Source: Candidatus Zixiibacteriota bacterium (GTDB lineage: Bacteria > Zixibacteria > MSB-5A5 > GN15 > JAAZOE01). From it: a stretch of DNA of 12,652 bases. Below the pieces are notes generated by a model. The model did not search any database. It was not told the DNA's origin and saw only the letters and a list, made by a program, of their open reading frames with translations. How positions within the stretch are numbered: position 1 is the first letter of the stretch; the number at the start of each line of letters is the position of its first letter. Both the position numbers and the translations under genes were made by a program. The stretch is taken from NCBI GenBank assembly GCA_028700875.1, contig JAQVRW010000046.1, positions 1-12,652 of the forward strand, given 5' to 3'. Shown piece by piece: positions 1-6,837 of the stretch.

Positions 1-231
1 GCATATCTGTCCCACCAGTTGGTAGGCGACGAACCCGAGGAGGAATATCATGACGGCCGGGAAGACGTTCACCTGCAGGCGGCGCGCGAAAACGGCGAAC
101 GAGTCCTTGACCAGTTGCAGGAGGATGAAGACATATGACGGCACCAGGCCCTTGATGACGTTGGAAACGACGAAGGATTGAACCAGCAGGGTCAGCAGAG
201 CGAGTTTTACCAGCAGATTTGCCATCGACAT
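1..231 (-). CDS. Membrane protein, N-terminal part (possible Wzy polymerase or O-antigen ligase)
   Basis: This is the first 77 codons of a gene that leaves the window at the left edge. The visible part is strongly hydrophobic: one segment at about residues 4-26, a second at about 28-42 and a third at about 56-74, with a short basic stretch (ARRLQ) between the last two. This looks like the start of a multi-spanning inner-membrane protein. It begins six bases after the flippase stop, so it is probably cotranscribed with it. A membrane protein right after a Wzx-like flippase in a glycan locus is often the Wzy polymerase or a ligase, but no family motif is visible, so that role rests on position only. 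Two ATG codons compete, at 231 and 225 (MSM-AN or M-AN); both have a weak purine-rich upstream sequence, and I kept the longer. Confidence 0.6.
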   Translation of the reverse strand, partial: MSMANLLVKLALLTLLVQSFVVSNVIKGLVPSYVFILLQLVKDSFAVFARRLQVNVFPAVMIFLLGFVAYQLVGQIC

Positions 232-237
232 TCCGGC

Positions 238-1533
238 CTAGGCCGCCCCCTGTTTGGAATCGCGGGAATCGCCGCCGTCGGGATCCTCAAAGAGAAACGC
301 CATTTTGGTGCGGCTGCCTTTCAGCGCCGTCCCGGTTTTTATCAGGGCCATGACCGCGATGGCGCCGGCCGTGGCGGCGGCCGCTCCGGGGAGTCCGAAC
401 CGGGGAACCAGAACCGCATTGGCGGCCAGGGCGAAACCCAGTCCCGTCACGGTGGCGGCGATAATGGCGCTGTCGCGTCGTTTGGCATATAGGGCATAAT
501 GAGGCAGGTAAGACAGCGTCATCAGCCCGACCGAAAAGAGAATGATGTAGAACACCGACATATGTTCCGCGTACAGCGGCCGGTCGATCAGATGCAGCAC
601 CGGCTTGATCAGGATCAGCGCCAGGGCGGTCAGAATGACCAGGCTGCCGACGGTTCCGAGGGCCATTTTTTTCATCAGCCGCCGGTACAGCGGGAAATCG
701 CTACGCTGGTAGGCGGCGATAATCTGAGGATAGAGGATCATGATGACGCCGGAGAAGGTGAAGGTCTGGATGACGTTGGCGATACCGGTGTAGAAAGTAT
801 AGATGCCGACCATTGCGTCCCCTCGGAAATGCTGGAGGAAATACCGATCGACATATTGAATTCCCTCGAACGACAGCGTGGCGAGGAAAAACGGCAGCGC
901 GACGGTCACCCCGCGCCGCATCCAGGTCCAGTTGATCCCCACGCGACGGGATTCCCCCCAGGGAAGACGACGAAGCGCCGCGGCGGCGACCACGATGCTC
1001 AGGGTCACGCCGATCGCCCATCCCATCCAGATCACCGGCAGTCGGCGGGCGTCACCGGAGGCATGGATAATTCCCACGACGGCATAGGTCCAGGCTCCGC
1101 CGCGGAGAAAGAGCACGAGATTGGCCATGGTCGGCCGCGACAGAGTGATAAGAACCCGGGTAGCCTCCTGCGACAGATGCTCCAGAACCAGAAGGAGATA
1201 AAACCAGACCGCATACTTCCAGGAAATGACCCCTGCCACGAAGACGGTCAACAGTAGCGGCAGCACGACGATATAGACCAGGCCGTGGAAGATGATCTGA
1301 TCGCGTATAAGCGGTGTTCGCTGCGGCTCCTCCTGCGCCAGAATCTCCCGAGTGTTGAAGATGTAAAAATCCAGGCCCAGAAAATACAGGGAGATGGTGA
1401 TGGTGACGTTCATCAGCCCCCAGACGCCGACCTGCTCCGGGGGGAGATAGTGAGCGATGCTCAGCAACACGAGGAACTTGCCGGCCAGCGTGAGGGCGCG
1501 CAGGAAAATATTGGCCAGTCCGGTCTTAAGCAT
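238..1533 (-). CDS. Wzx-like oligosaccharide flippase (polysaccharide biosynthesis protein, MOP superfamily)
   Basis: This 431-residue protein is almost wholly made of hydrophobic segments, roughly a dozen (for example about 8-30, 38-58, 80-104, 108-120, 210-222, 293-315, 325-348, 356-376 and 382-400). It ends in a hydrophilic, acidic cytoplasmic tail from about residue 405. The length, the N-terminal layout (an amphipathic start, then a motif like LPPEQVGVWGL at 30-40) and the late VPRFGLPGAAAATA stretch (376-389) are typical of MOP-superfamily lipid-linked oligosaccharide flippases. Such proteins move undecaprenyl-linked sugar repeats across the inner membrane. The substrate cannot be read from sequence; its position 13 bases after pseI suggests a repeat unit containing pseudaminic acid. 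The ATG at 1533 has a weak GGA-containing ribosome site about eight bases upstream. Confidence 0.88.
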   Translation of the reverse strand: MLKTGLANIFLRALTLAGKFLVLLSIAHYLPPEQVGVWGLMNVTITISLYFLGLDFYIFNTREILAQEEPQRTPLIRDQIIFHGLVYIVVLPLLLTVFVAGVISWKYAVWFYLLLVLEHLSQEATRVLITLSRPTMANLVLFLRGGAWTYAVVGIIHASGDARRLPVIWMGWAIGVTLSIVVAAAALRRLPWGESRRVGINWTWMRRGVTVALPFFLATLSFEGIQYVDRYFLQHFRGDAMVGIYTFYTGIANVIQTFTFSGVIMILYPQIIAAYQRSDFPLYRRLMKKMALGTVGSLVILTALALILIKPVLHLIDRPLYAEHMSVFYIILFSVGLMTLSYLPHYALYAKRRDSAIIAATVTGLGFALAANAVLVPRFGLPGAAAATAGAIAVMALIKTGTALKGSRTKMAFLFEDPDGGDSRDSKQGAA

Positions 1534-1546
1534 AGATCGTTTCCAT

Positions 1547-2599
1547 CTAGGTCAGCAAATCCCAGCTTGCCGGCGTTCCCCGCTTGACATCGCGGCGCAC
1601 TTTTTTCCCAAGAAGCATGTCCATGAATTTCGGCGGCAGGCCGAAACCGGGACGGATGGCGCGAAGGTTGTCGGTAGTGAACAGATCGCCTGCTTTCATG
1701 TCCCGGACGACATAAAGACTGCGGCGGAATTGCCGCGATTCCTTCTCGGCGTCGGCGGCGCCATAGCGGATTTCCCCCAACGCCTGCCAAGCCCGGCGGC
1801 TTTCGGTCACCAGTTGACGCATCTCTCCCGGTTCCAGCGAAAAGGCGGAATCGACCCCGCCCTCGGCCCGATCGAGGGTCAGATGTTTCTCTATCACCGT
1901 GGCCCCCAGGGCCACGGCCGCCAGGGCGACTCCCAGACCAAGGGTATGGTCGGACAGTCCCACCTGAACGTCGAACAGGTCGCGCATATGGGGGATGGTC
2001 CGCAGATGGCTGTTGTCCGGCGGGGCGGGATAACTGCTGGTGCATTTCAAAAGGATAATATCTTTGGCTCCGGCGGCGCGGGCGGTCCGCACCGTTTCAT
2101 CCAGTTCGGATACCTCGGCCATCCCGGTGGAGATCAAAAGCGGTTTGCCGGTGGCGGCCACCCGTCGAACGAGCGGCAAATCGGTGTTTTCGAATGAGGC
2201 GATCTTGTACAGCGGGACATCCAGCGTTTCCAGAAACTCCACAGCGGTCTCATCGAACGGGGTCGAAAATCCGATGATGCCGCGCGCGCGGCAACAGTCG
2301 AAGATGGCCTTATGCCACTCCCACGGGGTGGCGGCTTCCTTATAGAGCTGATAAAGGGTTTTGCCCTTCCAGAGAGATTGATCGTCGGATATGGAAAAAC
2401 CCTCTCCCTGCAGGTCGAGGGTCATGGTGTCGGCGGTGTAGGTCTGAATTTTAAGCGCCTGTACGCCGGCGTCGGCGGCGGCATCCACGATGGCCAGCGC
2501 CTTGTCAAGCGACTGATTATGATTGCCGGACATCTCGGCGATGATAAACGGCGGATGACCGGGGCCTATCGACGTCCCGGCCACGATGATATCATCCAT
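1547..2599 (-). CDS. pseI: Pseudaminic acid synthase PseI (NeuB family)
   Basis: PseI condenses 2,4-diacetamido-2,4,6-trideoxy-L-altrose with phosphoenolpyruvate to give pseudaminic acid in the cytoplasm. The 350 residues have the usual two-part layout: a TIM-barrel NeuB domain (about 15-280) and a C-terminal SAF/antifreeze-like domain (about 290-350). Visible family motifs are IIAEMSGNHNQ (19-29), KIQTYTADT (50-58), GFSTPFD (110-116), STGMA (157-161), GLSDHTLG (214-221) and IEKHLTLDR (236-244). H218 and H239 are spaced 21 residues apart, as are the metal-binding histidines in characterised NeuB enzymes. The sequence after the second histidine, EGGVDSAFSLEP (246-257), is the form seen in pseudaminic rather than sialic acid synthases. 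The gene follows pseH after 78 bases. Its ribosome site is poor: only GAG/AAGAG about seven bases before the ATG. Confidence 0.95.
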   Translation of the reverse strand: MDDIIVAGTSIGPGHPPFIIAEMSGNHNQSLDKALAIVDAAADAGVQALKIQTYTADTMTLDLQGEGFSISDDQSLWKGKTLYQLYKEAATPWEWHKAIFDCCRARGIIGFSTPFDETAVEFLETLDVPLYKIASFENTDLPLVRRVAATGKPLLISTGMAEVSELDETVRTARAAGAKDIILLKCTSSYPAPPDNSHLRTIPHMRDLFDVQVGLSDHTLGLGVALAAVALGATVIEKHLTLDRAEGGVDSAFSLEPGEMRQLVTESRRAWQALGEIRYGAADAEKESRQFRRSLYVVRDMKAGDLFTTDNLRAIRPGFGLPPKFMDMLLGKKVRRDVKRGTPASWDLLT

Positions 2600-2677
2600 G
2601 ACGAGCTCTTTTCTGTTTCGCCTTTCCCTGGCGTCGTGCGCCCCTGCTGTGCCGCCCGGTCCGAATATCCGGCCGGC

Positions 2678-3232
2678 TTATATCTTACGCAACGCGGCTT
2701 TGATTCGTTGTCTATGTCGTTTCAGCCAGTCTTCCGCCGTCAGCGTATACACGCAAACGTCCATATAGGCGCCGTTTTTGAAAACATGCTGGGGCAGTCG
2801 GCCGGTCAGGGTGAAACCGAGCCGTTCGAACAACTCGTGGCTTTTGGCATTATGCTCCAACACTTCGCCGACAACTTCCCGGAGGGAGACGTTCTCGAAC
2901 GCATAATCAAGGGAAAGGAACCCCATGACCGTGCCGGTCCCGCGCGGTCGAGTGTCCTCGCCGATGTAGAAGCCCCACATACACGAACTGGCTTCCCGGT
3001 CGATTTTCGTGAAGTTGGTCTGACCCAGCGGCCGGCCCCGATACTCCAGGATGAGATAGACTGAGGCCGGGTTGTCTTTCGTTTTTTCGAACCAAAGCTG
3101 ATGCTCTTCCCGGCTGATGACATGGTCCTTGTACATCATTTCACGGATATGCGGCTGGTTGCGCCAATTGAGCACCATCTCCAGGTCGTTTTCGGTCATG
3201 GGGCGGAGGCGGAAATCATCAAGACGCAACAT
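2678..3232 (-). CDS. pseH: PseH: N-acetyltransferase of the pseudaminic acid pathway (GNAT family)
   Basis: PseH moves an acetyl group from acetyl-CoA to the 4-amino group of UDP-4-amino-4,6-dideoxy-N-acetyl-altrosamine, giving the 2,4-diacetamido sugar that PseG then releases. The 184 residues form a single GNAT domain. The N-terminus reads FRLRPMTENDLEMVLNWRN (7-25), followed by an IREMMY stretch, ISREEH and LWF, all characteristic of the PseH group. The acetyl-CoA loop region is changed from the common RGxGxG to RPRGTGTVMG (about 95-104). The C-terminal half ends with a typical NAKSHELFERLGF motif (about 129-141). The start overlaps the pseG stop by 14 bases, which implies translational coupling, and a GGAG site lies seven bases before the ATG. 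Size is usual for the family. Confidence 0.93.
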   Translation of the reverse strand: MLRLDDFRLRPMTENDLEMVLNWRNQPHIREMMYKDHVISREEHQLWFEKTKDNPASVYLILEYRGRPLGQTNFTKIDREASSCMWGFYIGEDTRPRGTGTVMGFLSLDYAFENVSLREVVGEVLEHNAKSHELFERLGFTLTGRLPQHVFKNGAYMDVCVYTLTAEDWLKRHRQRIKAALRKI

Positions 3233-4301
3233 GGGCCTGCTCCATGATGGTGTTGACCACGCTCCGGCCGTCGTTTCGCGCCGCGTCGGCCATCAAGACG
3301 CCGGCGTTTTCGCCGGTACGGCGCACGATTTCCGGGCGTTCCAGCAGATATTCCAACTGCGCCGCCAATTGCCCGGCAGTCGTCTCATGATGCCAGCCCA
3401 TATTCCAGAGCGCTTGCCGCCGGGCGGCGGATTCGATCATCTCCCGCTGATTCTCTGCCTGGATGATGACTATCGAGGGCAGCGACAGGAAGCATCTTTC
3501 CCATGTCGTGACGCCGCCGCCACCCAAAGCCAGGTCGGCTGAGGCCATCAATTGCGCCACGGTAGGGACCTGGTAATGAACGCGCGCATTCGGCAATTCT
3601 TGCGCCTGCGCCTCTATCTCCCCCCGGCGCCGATTGGCTCCACCGATGACGACATCGACGGCAATATCACCACAGCCGGCCAGGCGGATGGCCGCGAGCG
3701 CTTTTTCTGTTTCTCCGGTGATATCGCCGCCGCCGAACGAGACGAAGAGGCGATGAATATGACCCGTGCGGGGCGACACCTTCGGCCGGAGGTCATAAAA
3801 TTCGGGCCGCAGCAGAACATGGCTCAGGCCCAGGAGTTTGTGGCAGTGGGGGGGAATCAGGCGGTCGTATCGGCTGACGGGTTGATCGGTCAGGTTCTGA
3901 TCCAGCAGGAGATCGCAACCGTGGGGCCGGTCGGCGAGATCATCGATCACCATGATTCGGGCAGCATGCGGGCGCATCAAGCGTTCCCACTGGCGGTCGA
4001 GGCCGTAGTGGTCGACAATCAGCCAGTCGAACGGTCCCCGGCCGGAGATAATCGATAAAGTCTGCTTGGCGTCGAGCTCCCAATCAAAAGCAGCGGTATC
4101 GCCGGGATGTCGATCATTCGGCAGTAAAGTCGTGTTGTATCCCTGCTCGATGGCCAGACGGCTCATGTTTCCCGGCAGGTCGCGGCAGACAAATACAACC
4201 TCGGCTCCGGCCCGACGCAGGCGGTCGGCCAAAGTCAGGCAGCGCATGAGGTGGCCGCCGCCCAGAGCGGTCGAGGAATCTGTTCGAATCGCGATTCTCA
4301 T
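3219..4301 (-). CDS. pseG: PseG: UDP-2,4-diacetamido-2,4,6-trideoxy-L-altropyranose hydrolase
   Basis: PseG cuts UDP from the 2,4-diacetamido trideoxy sugar to release the free hexose used by PseI. The protein has a GT-B-like fold related to MurG. Clear motifs are RTDSSTALGGGHLMRC (6-21), VDHYGLD (96-102), IDDLADRP (119-126), LLLDQN (131-136) and a late GGGGVTTWERC. With the ATG at 4301 the histidine of GGGH falls at position 17, the number of the catalytic histidine in the Campylobacter enzyme, which supports this start. A GTG twelve bases further up (4313) would add only MKNV. A GGTGA sequence lies eight bases before the ATG at 4301. The resulting 360 residues are within the family range. 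The gene opens after a 178-base spacer and overlaps pseH by 14 bases. Confidence 0.92.
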   Translation of the reverse strand: MRIAIRTDSSTALGGGHLMRCLTLADRLRRAGAEVVFVCRDLPGNMSRLAIEQGYNTTLLPNDRHPGDTAAFDWELDAKQTLSIISGRGPFDWLIVDHYGLDRQWERLMRPHAARIMVIDDLADRPHGCDLLLDQNLTDQPVSRYDRLIPPHCHKLLGLSHVLLRPEFYDLRPKVSPRTGHIHRLFVSFGGGDITGETEKALAAIRLAGCGDIAVDVVIGGANRRRGEIEAQAQELPNARVHYQVPTVAQLMASADLALGGGGVTTWERCFLSLPSIVIIQAENQREMIESAARRQALWNMGWHHETTAGQLAAQLEYLLERPEIVRRTGENAGVLMADAARNDGRSVVNTIMEQAHVAS

Positions 4302-4360
4302 GACATTCTTCACCGCTTCAAATCTATGTCGAGTGGGTATAGTTGTCCATCAAAACATTT

Positions 4361-4409
4361 CGGGGCACATTGCCGGGGGAAAGGGATGCCCCGTGGCTCG
4401 GTCCCGGCA
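4361..4409 (-). promoter_or_regulatory. Interleaved inverted repeats (pseudoknot-compatible) upstream of pseG
   Basis: In the minus-strand transcript the arms come in the order TGCCGGG (4409-4403), CGGGGCA (4393-4387), CCCGGCA (4377-4371) and TGCCCCG (4367-4361). The first pairs perfectly with the third, and the second with the fourth. The connecting loops are 9, 9 and 3 bases. This is the topology of an H-type pseudoknot, or of two mutually exclusive hairpins. It ends about 60 bases before the pseG start. The geometry is seen directly; a regulatory role is inference, and in GC-rich DNA 7-base pairings can arise by chance. Confidence 0.3.
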
Positions 4410-4414
4410 GATGT

Positions 4415-4434
4415 GGATCCGCCGCAGGCGGACC
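4415..4434. repeat. Short REP-like GC palindrome
   Basis: A perfect 6-base inverted repeat TCCGCC / GGCGGA surrounds a GCA loop. It extends outward by two more G:C pairs if a single A (4417) is bulged out. It looks like the small GC-rich palindromes scattered between genes in many bacterial genomes. It occurs once in this window and has no T-run on either side, so it is not a good terminator. Whether it is a genome-wide repeat cannot be judged from one copy. Confidence 0.4.
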
Positions 4435-4479
4435 GGGCACTCAATTGACTTATGGGGAAACCTCGAAGATTCACAACGG

Positions 4480-5163
4480 TCAGAGCAATGCCCTGGCCAG
4501 TTCCAGGTCGCCGGGATTGTCGATGTCGATTCCGGCGGACCATTCGATGGGAAAGTAGATATGACCGGGGCCGTAGAATGTTCCGGCTCCATAGAGTTTT
4601 TCGACCTCGGCAATCCAGATCGCTCCGGTGGGACAGTACAGGCGGGGAAGGTCTTGCGACCGGGCCTGCCGCTGTTCCGGAAAGAGCGGTTGGGGAGCCT
4701 GGTTGTCGTCCAGCGTCACCGCCCACCAGGGATTGGTCCAGCCGAATTCGGAACAGCTTATCTGGAAAGTGGCTTGCTGCTGCCTGAAATTATCGACCGC
4801 CTCGATGATATGGCGGCTTTCCCGGAGGGGGCAACTCGGCAATAGCTGAACGACCGTTTGGTAGGTTTCGCCGATATGCGAACGGACCTGACTCAACGCG
4901 GCGATAGTGGCCTCCGAGACCGGAGTGAAATCATCGGCTCCCCGGTCGCGCAGGAACGGCACATCGAGACCGTACTCCTCGGCCAACGTCGCGATTTCGG
5001 CGTCATCGGTGCTGACCAGAACCCGTTCGAAAAGATCGGATTCCACGGCGGCTTCGATAGTCCAGGCGATAAGCGGGCGGCCGCCGAACTCCACGAGGTT
5101 CTTGTGCGGAATCCGTTTCGACCCGCCCCGCGCCGGTATGACGGCGATCATCTCTCGTGTCAT
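4480..5163 (-). CDS. pseF: Pseudaminic acid cytidylyltransferase PseF (CMP-pseudaminic acid synthetase)
   Basis: PseF activates pseudaminic acid with CTP to CMP-pseudaminic acid, the donor for glycosyltransferases. The 227 residues match the CMP-nonulosonate synthetase family. The nucleotide-binding start IPARGGSKRIPHKN is at 9-22, followed by VSTDDAEIA, VPFLRDRGADDFTPV and a QLLPSCPLR segment. The stretch SEFGWTNPWWA is typical of PseF rather than NeuA. The ATG at 5163 shares ATGA with the SDR stop (5160-5162), a classic coupled junction. A GGAGG sits at 5176-5180, twelve bases before it, with a closer GGA. A TTG at 5175 in the same frame directly abuts the GGAGG, leaving no spacing, so it is rejected as the start. 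Gene order places PseF before G, H and I, although it acts last. Confidence 0.94.
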   Translation of the reverse strand: MTREMIAVIPARGGSKRIPHKNLVEFGGRPLIAWTIEAAVESDLFERVLVSTDDAEIATLAEEYGLDVPFLRDRGADDFTPVSEATIAALSQVRSHIGETYQTVVQLLPSCPLRESRHIIEAVDNFRQQQATFQISCSEFGWTNPWWAVTLDDNQAPQPLFPEQRQARSQDLPRLYCPTGAIWIAEVEKLYGAGTFYGPGHIYFPIEWSAGIDIDNPGDLELARALL

Positions 5164-5930
5164 CGGATCGTCCAACCTCCGTCGACCACCAGGTTGTGTC
5201 CGGTCACCCCCGAGGAAGCCGGGGTGGCCAAAAATTCCACCGGCCCAGGCAGGTCGTTATCGTTTAACATCCGCCCCAGCGGGCAGAATTGCGCATATCG
5301 CGCCTTGAACGCTTCGTTCACCCGCCCTTCCACGCCGCCGAACGAGATGGCGTTGACCCGGATATGCCGGTCGGCCAGACGGACGGCCAGTTCTTTGGTC
5401 AAATGAATCAACGCCGCCTTGGCGACGCCATAGTGCGCCGGCGACTGCCGGGGGAAGTCATCATACAGTTGCATCGTCGGGACCACCAGGCCATTCATGG
5501 AGGACATATTGACGACCGTTTCCAGCTTCGAATCAGGTTGTTCCGCAAGGGTCATGGACAGTTCGTAGGCTGCCACGACATCCAGGGTATACTCCCCCAG
5601 CCATCCGGCCCGCGATGGGCGCCCGTTGTCATCGAGTTTCAGATGGTCGAGATTCCGGGCATTGTTGACCAGCGTCTTCGGTTTGAGGCCGTTGTCGTCC
5701 AAAAAGGCGGCTATGCGCCGGGAGGCATCTTCCGTTTCCAAATCGACCCGGCAGACATATAGCTGCCCTGATTTCGATGACATCCCCAGGTCTTTGCCAA
5801 ACCCTTCCGCCGTCAGGTCGCGTCGTGTAGTGATGACCACCGTCCAGTTATTATTCAGAAAATGCCTGGTCAAACAGGCGCCGATGCGGCCTGTTCCGCC
5901 GGTAATCAATATCGTTGCCATATCACTCAT
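5160..5930 (-). CDS. Short-chain dehydrogenase/reductase (PtmA-like position in a nonulosonate cluster)
   Basis: This 256-residue classical SDR has the cofactor motif TGGTGRIG (10-17), the structural NNA (89-91), the catalytic serine within MSSMNG (142-147; S143 or S144), the YGVAK pair (Y167, K171) and the usual C-terminal VDGGW (249-253). It should carry out an NAD(P)-dependent oxidation or reduction, probably of a sugar hydroxyl or ketone; the substrate is unknown. The usual NPG after the catalytic site is ISFGG (195-199) here. In Campylobacter jejuni the SDR gene ptmA lies beside a CMP-nonulosonate synthetase gene (ptmB), and here the SDR is fused by ATGA overlap to pseF, a similar arrangement. 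The ATG at 5930 has AGGCAGG eight bases upstream and overlaps the preceding gene by 8 bases. Confidence 0.88.
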   Translation of the reverse strand: MSDMATILITGGTGRIGACLTRHFLNNNWTVVITTRRDLTAEGFGKDLGMSSKSGQLYVCRVDLETEDASRRIAAFLDDNGLKPKTLVNNARNLDHLKLDDNGRPSRAGWLGEYTLDVVAAYELSMTLAEQPDSKLETVVNMSSMNGLVVPTMQLYDDFPRQSPAHYGVAKAALIHLTKELAVRLADRHIRVNAISFGGVEGRVNEAFKARYAQFCPLGRMLNDNDLPGPVEFLATPASSGVTGHNLVVDGGWTIR

Positions 5931-6837
5931 GGGTCATGCCTGCCTCGATTATGCTTATCACTTTCATCACGAATTCGCGCGAGATCGGCGGGCGGCGTTT
6001 TTGGATTCCATCGATAAACGCCTGCAGGGCGGCTTTGAATGCGCCGAAGCTGTCGGCAAACACCAGCCGTTTCAGGCTGCGGTCGCCGATGACGATGATC
6101 TCGATCGATCTAGTGTGTGGTCCCAGGGCCGAAAACGATGTTTCTAAATCCGTCTCCCAGGCGACCTCGACCGTCTTCATCCCCGCCGGCGATTGCGATA
6201 CATGGAAATCGGTTATCGCTCCCTGATCGCCGATGATGTTGAGAACCGGCTCGATGATGTGCGGGGAATATTTCGGCCAGTCTTTCATGGTCGAGCCTTC
6301 GATCCGGCCGATGGAACCGAGGCGGGCGCGATCTTCCGGAGTCAGCATCAATTCTTTGGAGAAGGCCAGCGCGGAGCATGTGAATATTTGACCGTCGTAT
6401 TTTTGACGGAGATAAATCCGATCCGCCTCTTTGCGGGTCAGGGCCAGCGGTTTGTCGATATAGACCGGCAACCCGGCCCGCAAGAACGGCTCGCTCATGG
6501 TCAGATGATTTTCGGCGTCATCGCGGGCCAGAAGAATCCCATCCACCTGCCCGATCATGTCTTCGTATCGATCCACCACATTCGGGATGCGGCTGGCGCG
6601 GGCGACATGTTCGGAAATCGTCCGCTCCTGTGTCCAGATATGAGTTACCGTTGCCTCGGCGATTGAGTCATCGGGGAACCGCTGTCGTCCGAGATACTCC
6701 GGTATGACCGGGAACGGACAGGTGCGCATCGCTTCCGGGTCGTATCCGTTGAAGATCGCCGACCAGGAGTAGGGGTGGCCGTTGCCCTCGCTCAACCCCA
6801 GGATTCCCAGTTTCAGTTTTTGTTCGTCGTGTTCCAT
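5923..6837 (-). CDS. Gfo/Idh/MocA-like oxidoreductase, diverged cofactor loop
   Basis: This 304-residue protein resembles Gfo/Idh/MocA sugar dehydrogenases. It has an N-terminal Rossmann-type half with a beta-strand start LKLGILGL (8-15), a DGILLARDDAENH strand-loop (about 99-111) and the family signature in the form IDKPLA (127-132; usually EKPxx). A C-terminal half follows, with WPKYSPHIIEP (187-197) supplying a histidine (H193) where catalytic residues are expected. The glycine loop is GLSEGNGHPYSW (14-25) rather than a normal GxGxxG. The protein is also shorter than the usual 330-380 residues. It overlaps the aldo/keto reductase by 25 bases and the SDR by 8, so the three are probably made together. 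Substrate and direction are unknown. The ribosome site is weak (GAG just before the ATG). Confidence 0.8.
   Translation of the reverse strand: MEHDEQKLKLGILGLSEGNGHPYSWSAIFNGYDPEAMRTCPFPVIPEYLGRQRFPDDSIAEATVTHIWTQERTISEHVARASRIPNVVDRYEDMIGQVDGILLARDDAENHLTMSEPFLRAGLPVYIDKPLALTRKEADRIYLRQKYDGQIFTCSALAFSKELMLTPEDRARLGSIGRIEGSTMKDWPKYSPHIIEPVLNIIGDQGAITDFHVSQSPAGMKTVEVAWETDLETSFSALGPHTRSIEIIVIGDRSLKRLVFADSFGAFKAALQAFIDGIQKRRPPISREFVMKVISIIEAGMTHE

Larger units (their letters stand above)
4302..4479 (-). other. 178-base spacer between pseF and pseG, candidate structured leader
   Basis: I see no coding sequence here on either strand. Read on the minus strand, the spacer first carries a short GC-rich palindrome (4415-4434). 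It is followed by two interleaved perfect 7-base inverted repeats (4403-4409 with 4371-4377, and 4387-4393 with 4361-4367), and then by an A/T-richer stretch (4302-4360) leading to pseG. Every other gene junction from the aldo/keto reductase through pseH is an overlap, so this gap stands out. A weak promoter could lie in the A/T-richer part, but I found no convincing pair of boxes. No U-run follows any of the hairpins, so a normal intrinsic terminator is unlikely. Confidence 0.5.

Noticed and set aside
499..1257. Plus-strand open frame of 252 codons opposite the flippase gene
   Set aside because: The product is rich in His, Asp and Gln and has no fold-like pattern. The opposite strand encodes a clear membrane transporter.
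1547..5163. Legionaminic or sialic acid pathway instead of pseudaminic acid
   Set aside because: PseB is the inverting FlaA1 type, PseG and PseH motifs are specific, the synthase has the GGVDSAFSLEP form and the cytidylyltransferase has the PseF FGWTNPWW motif; no LegB- or NeuC-like gene is present.
6813..6837. The 25-base overlap of the aldo/keto reductase and the oxidoreductase as a sign of frameshift
   Set aside because: Both proteins have complete motifs and natural ends, and the overlap fits a coupled gene pair. No single frame joins them into a known fusion.
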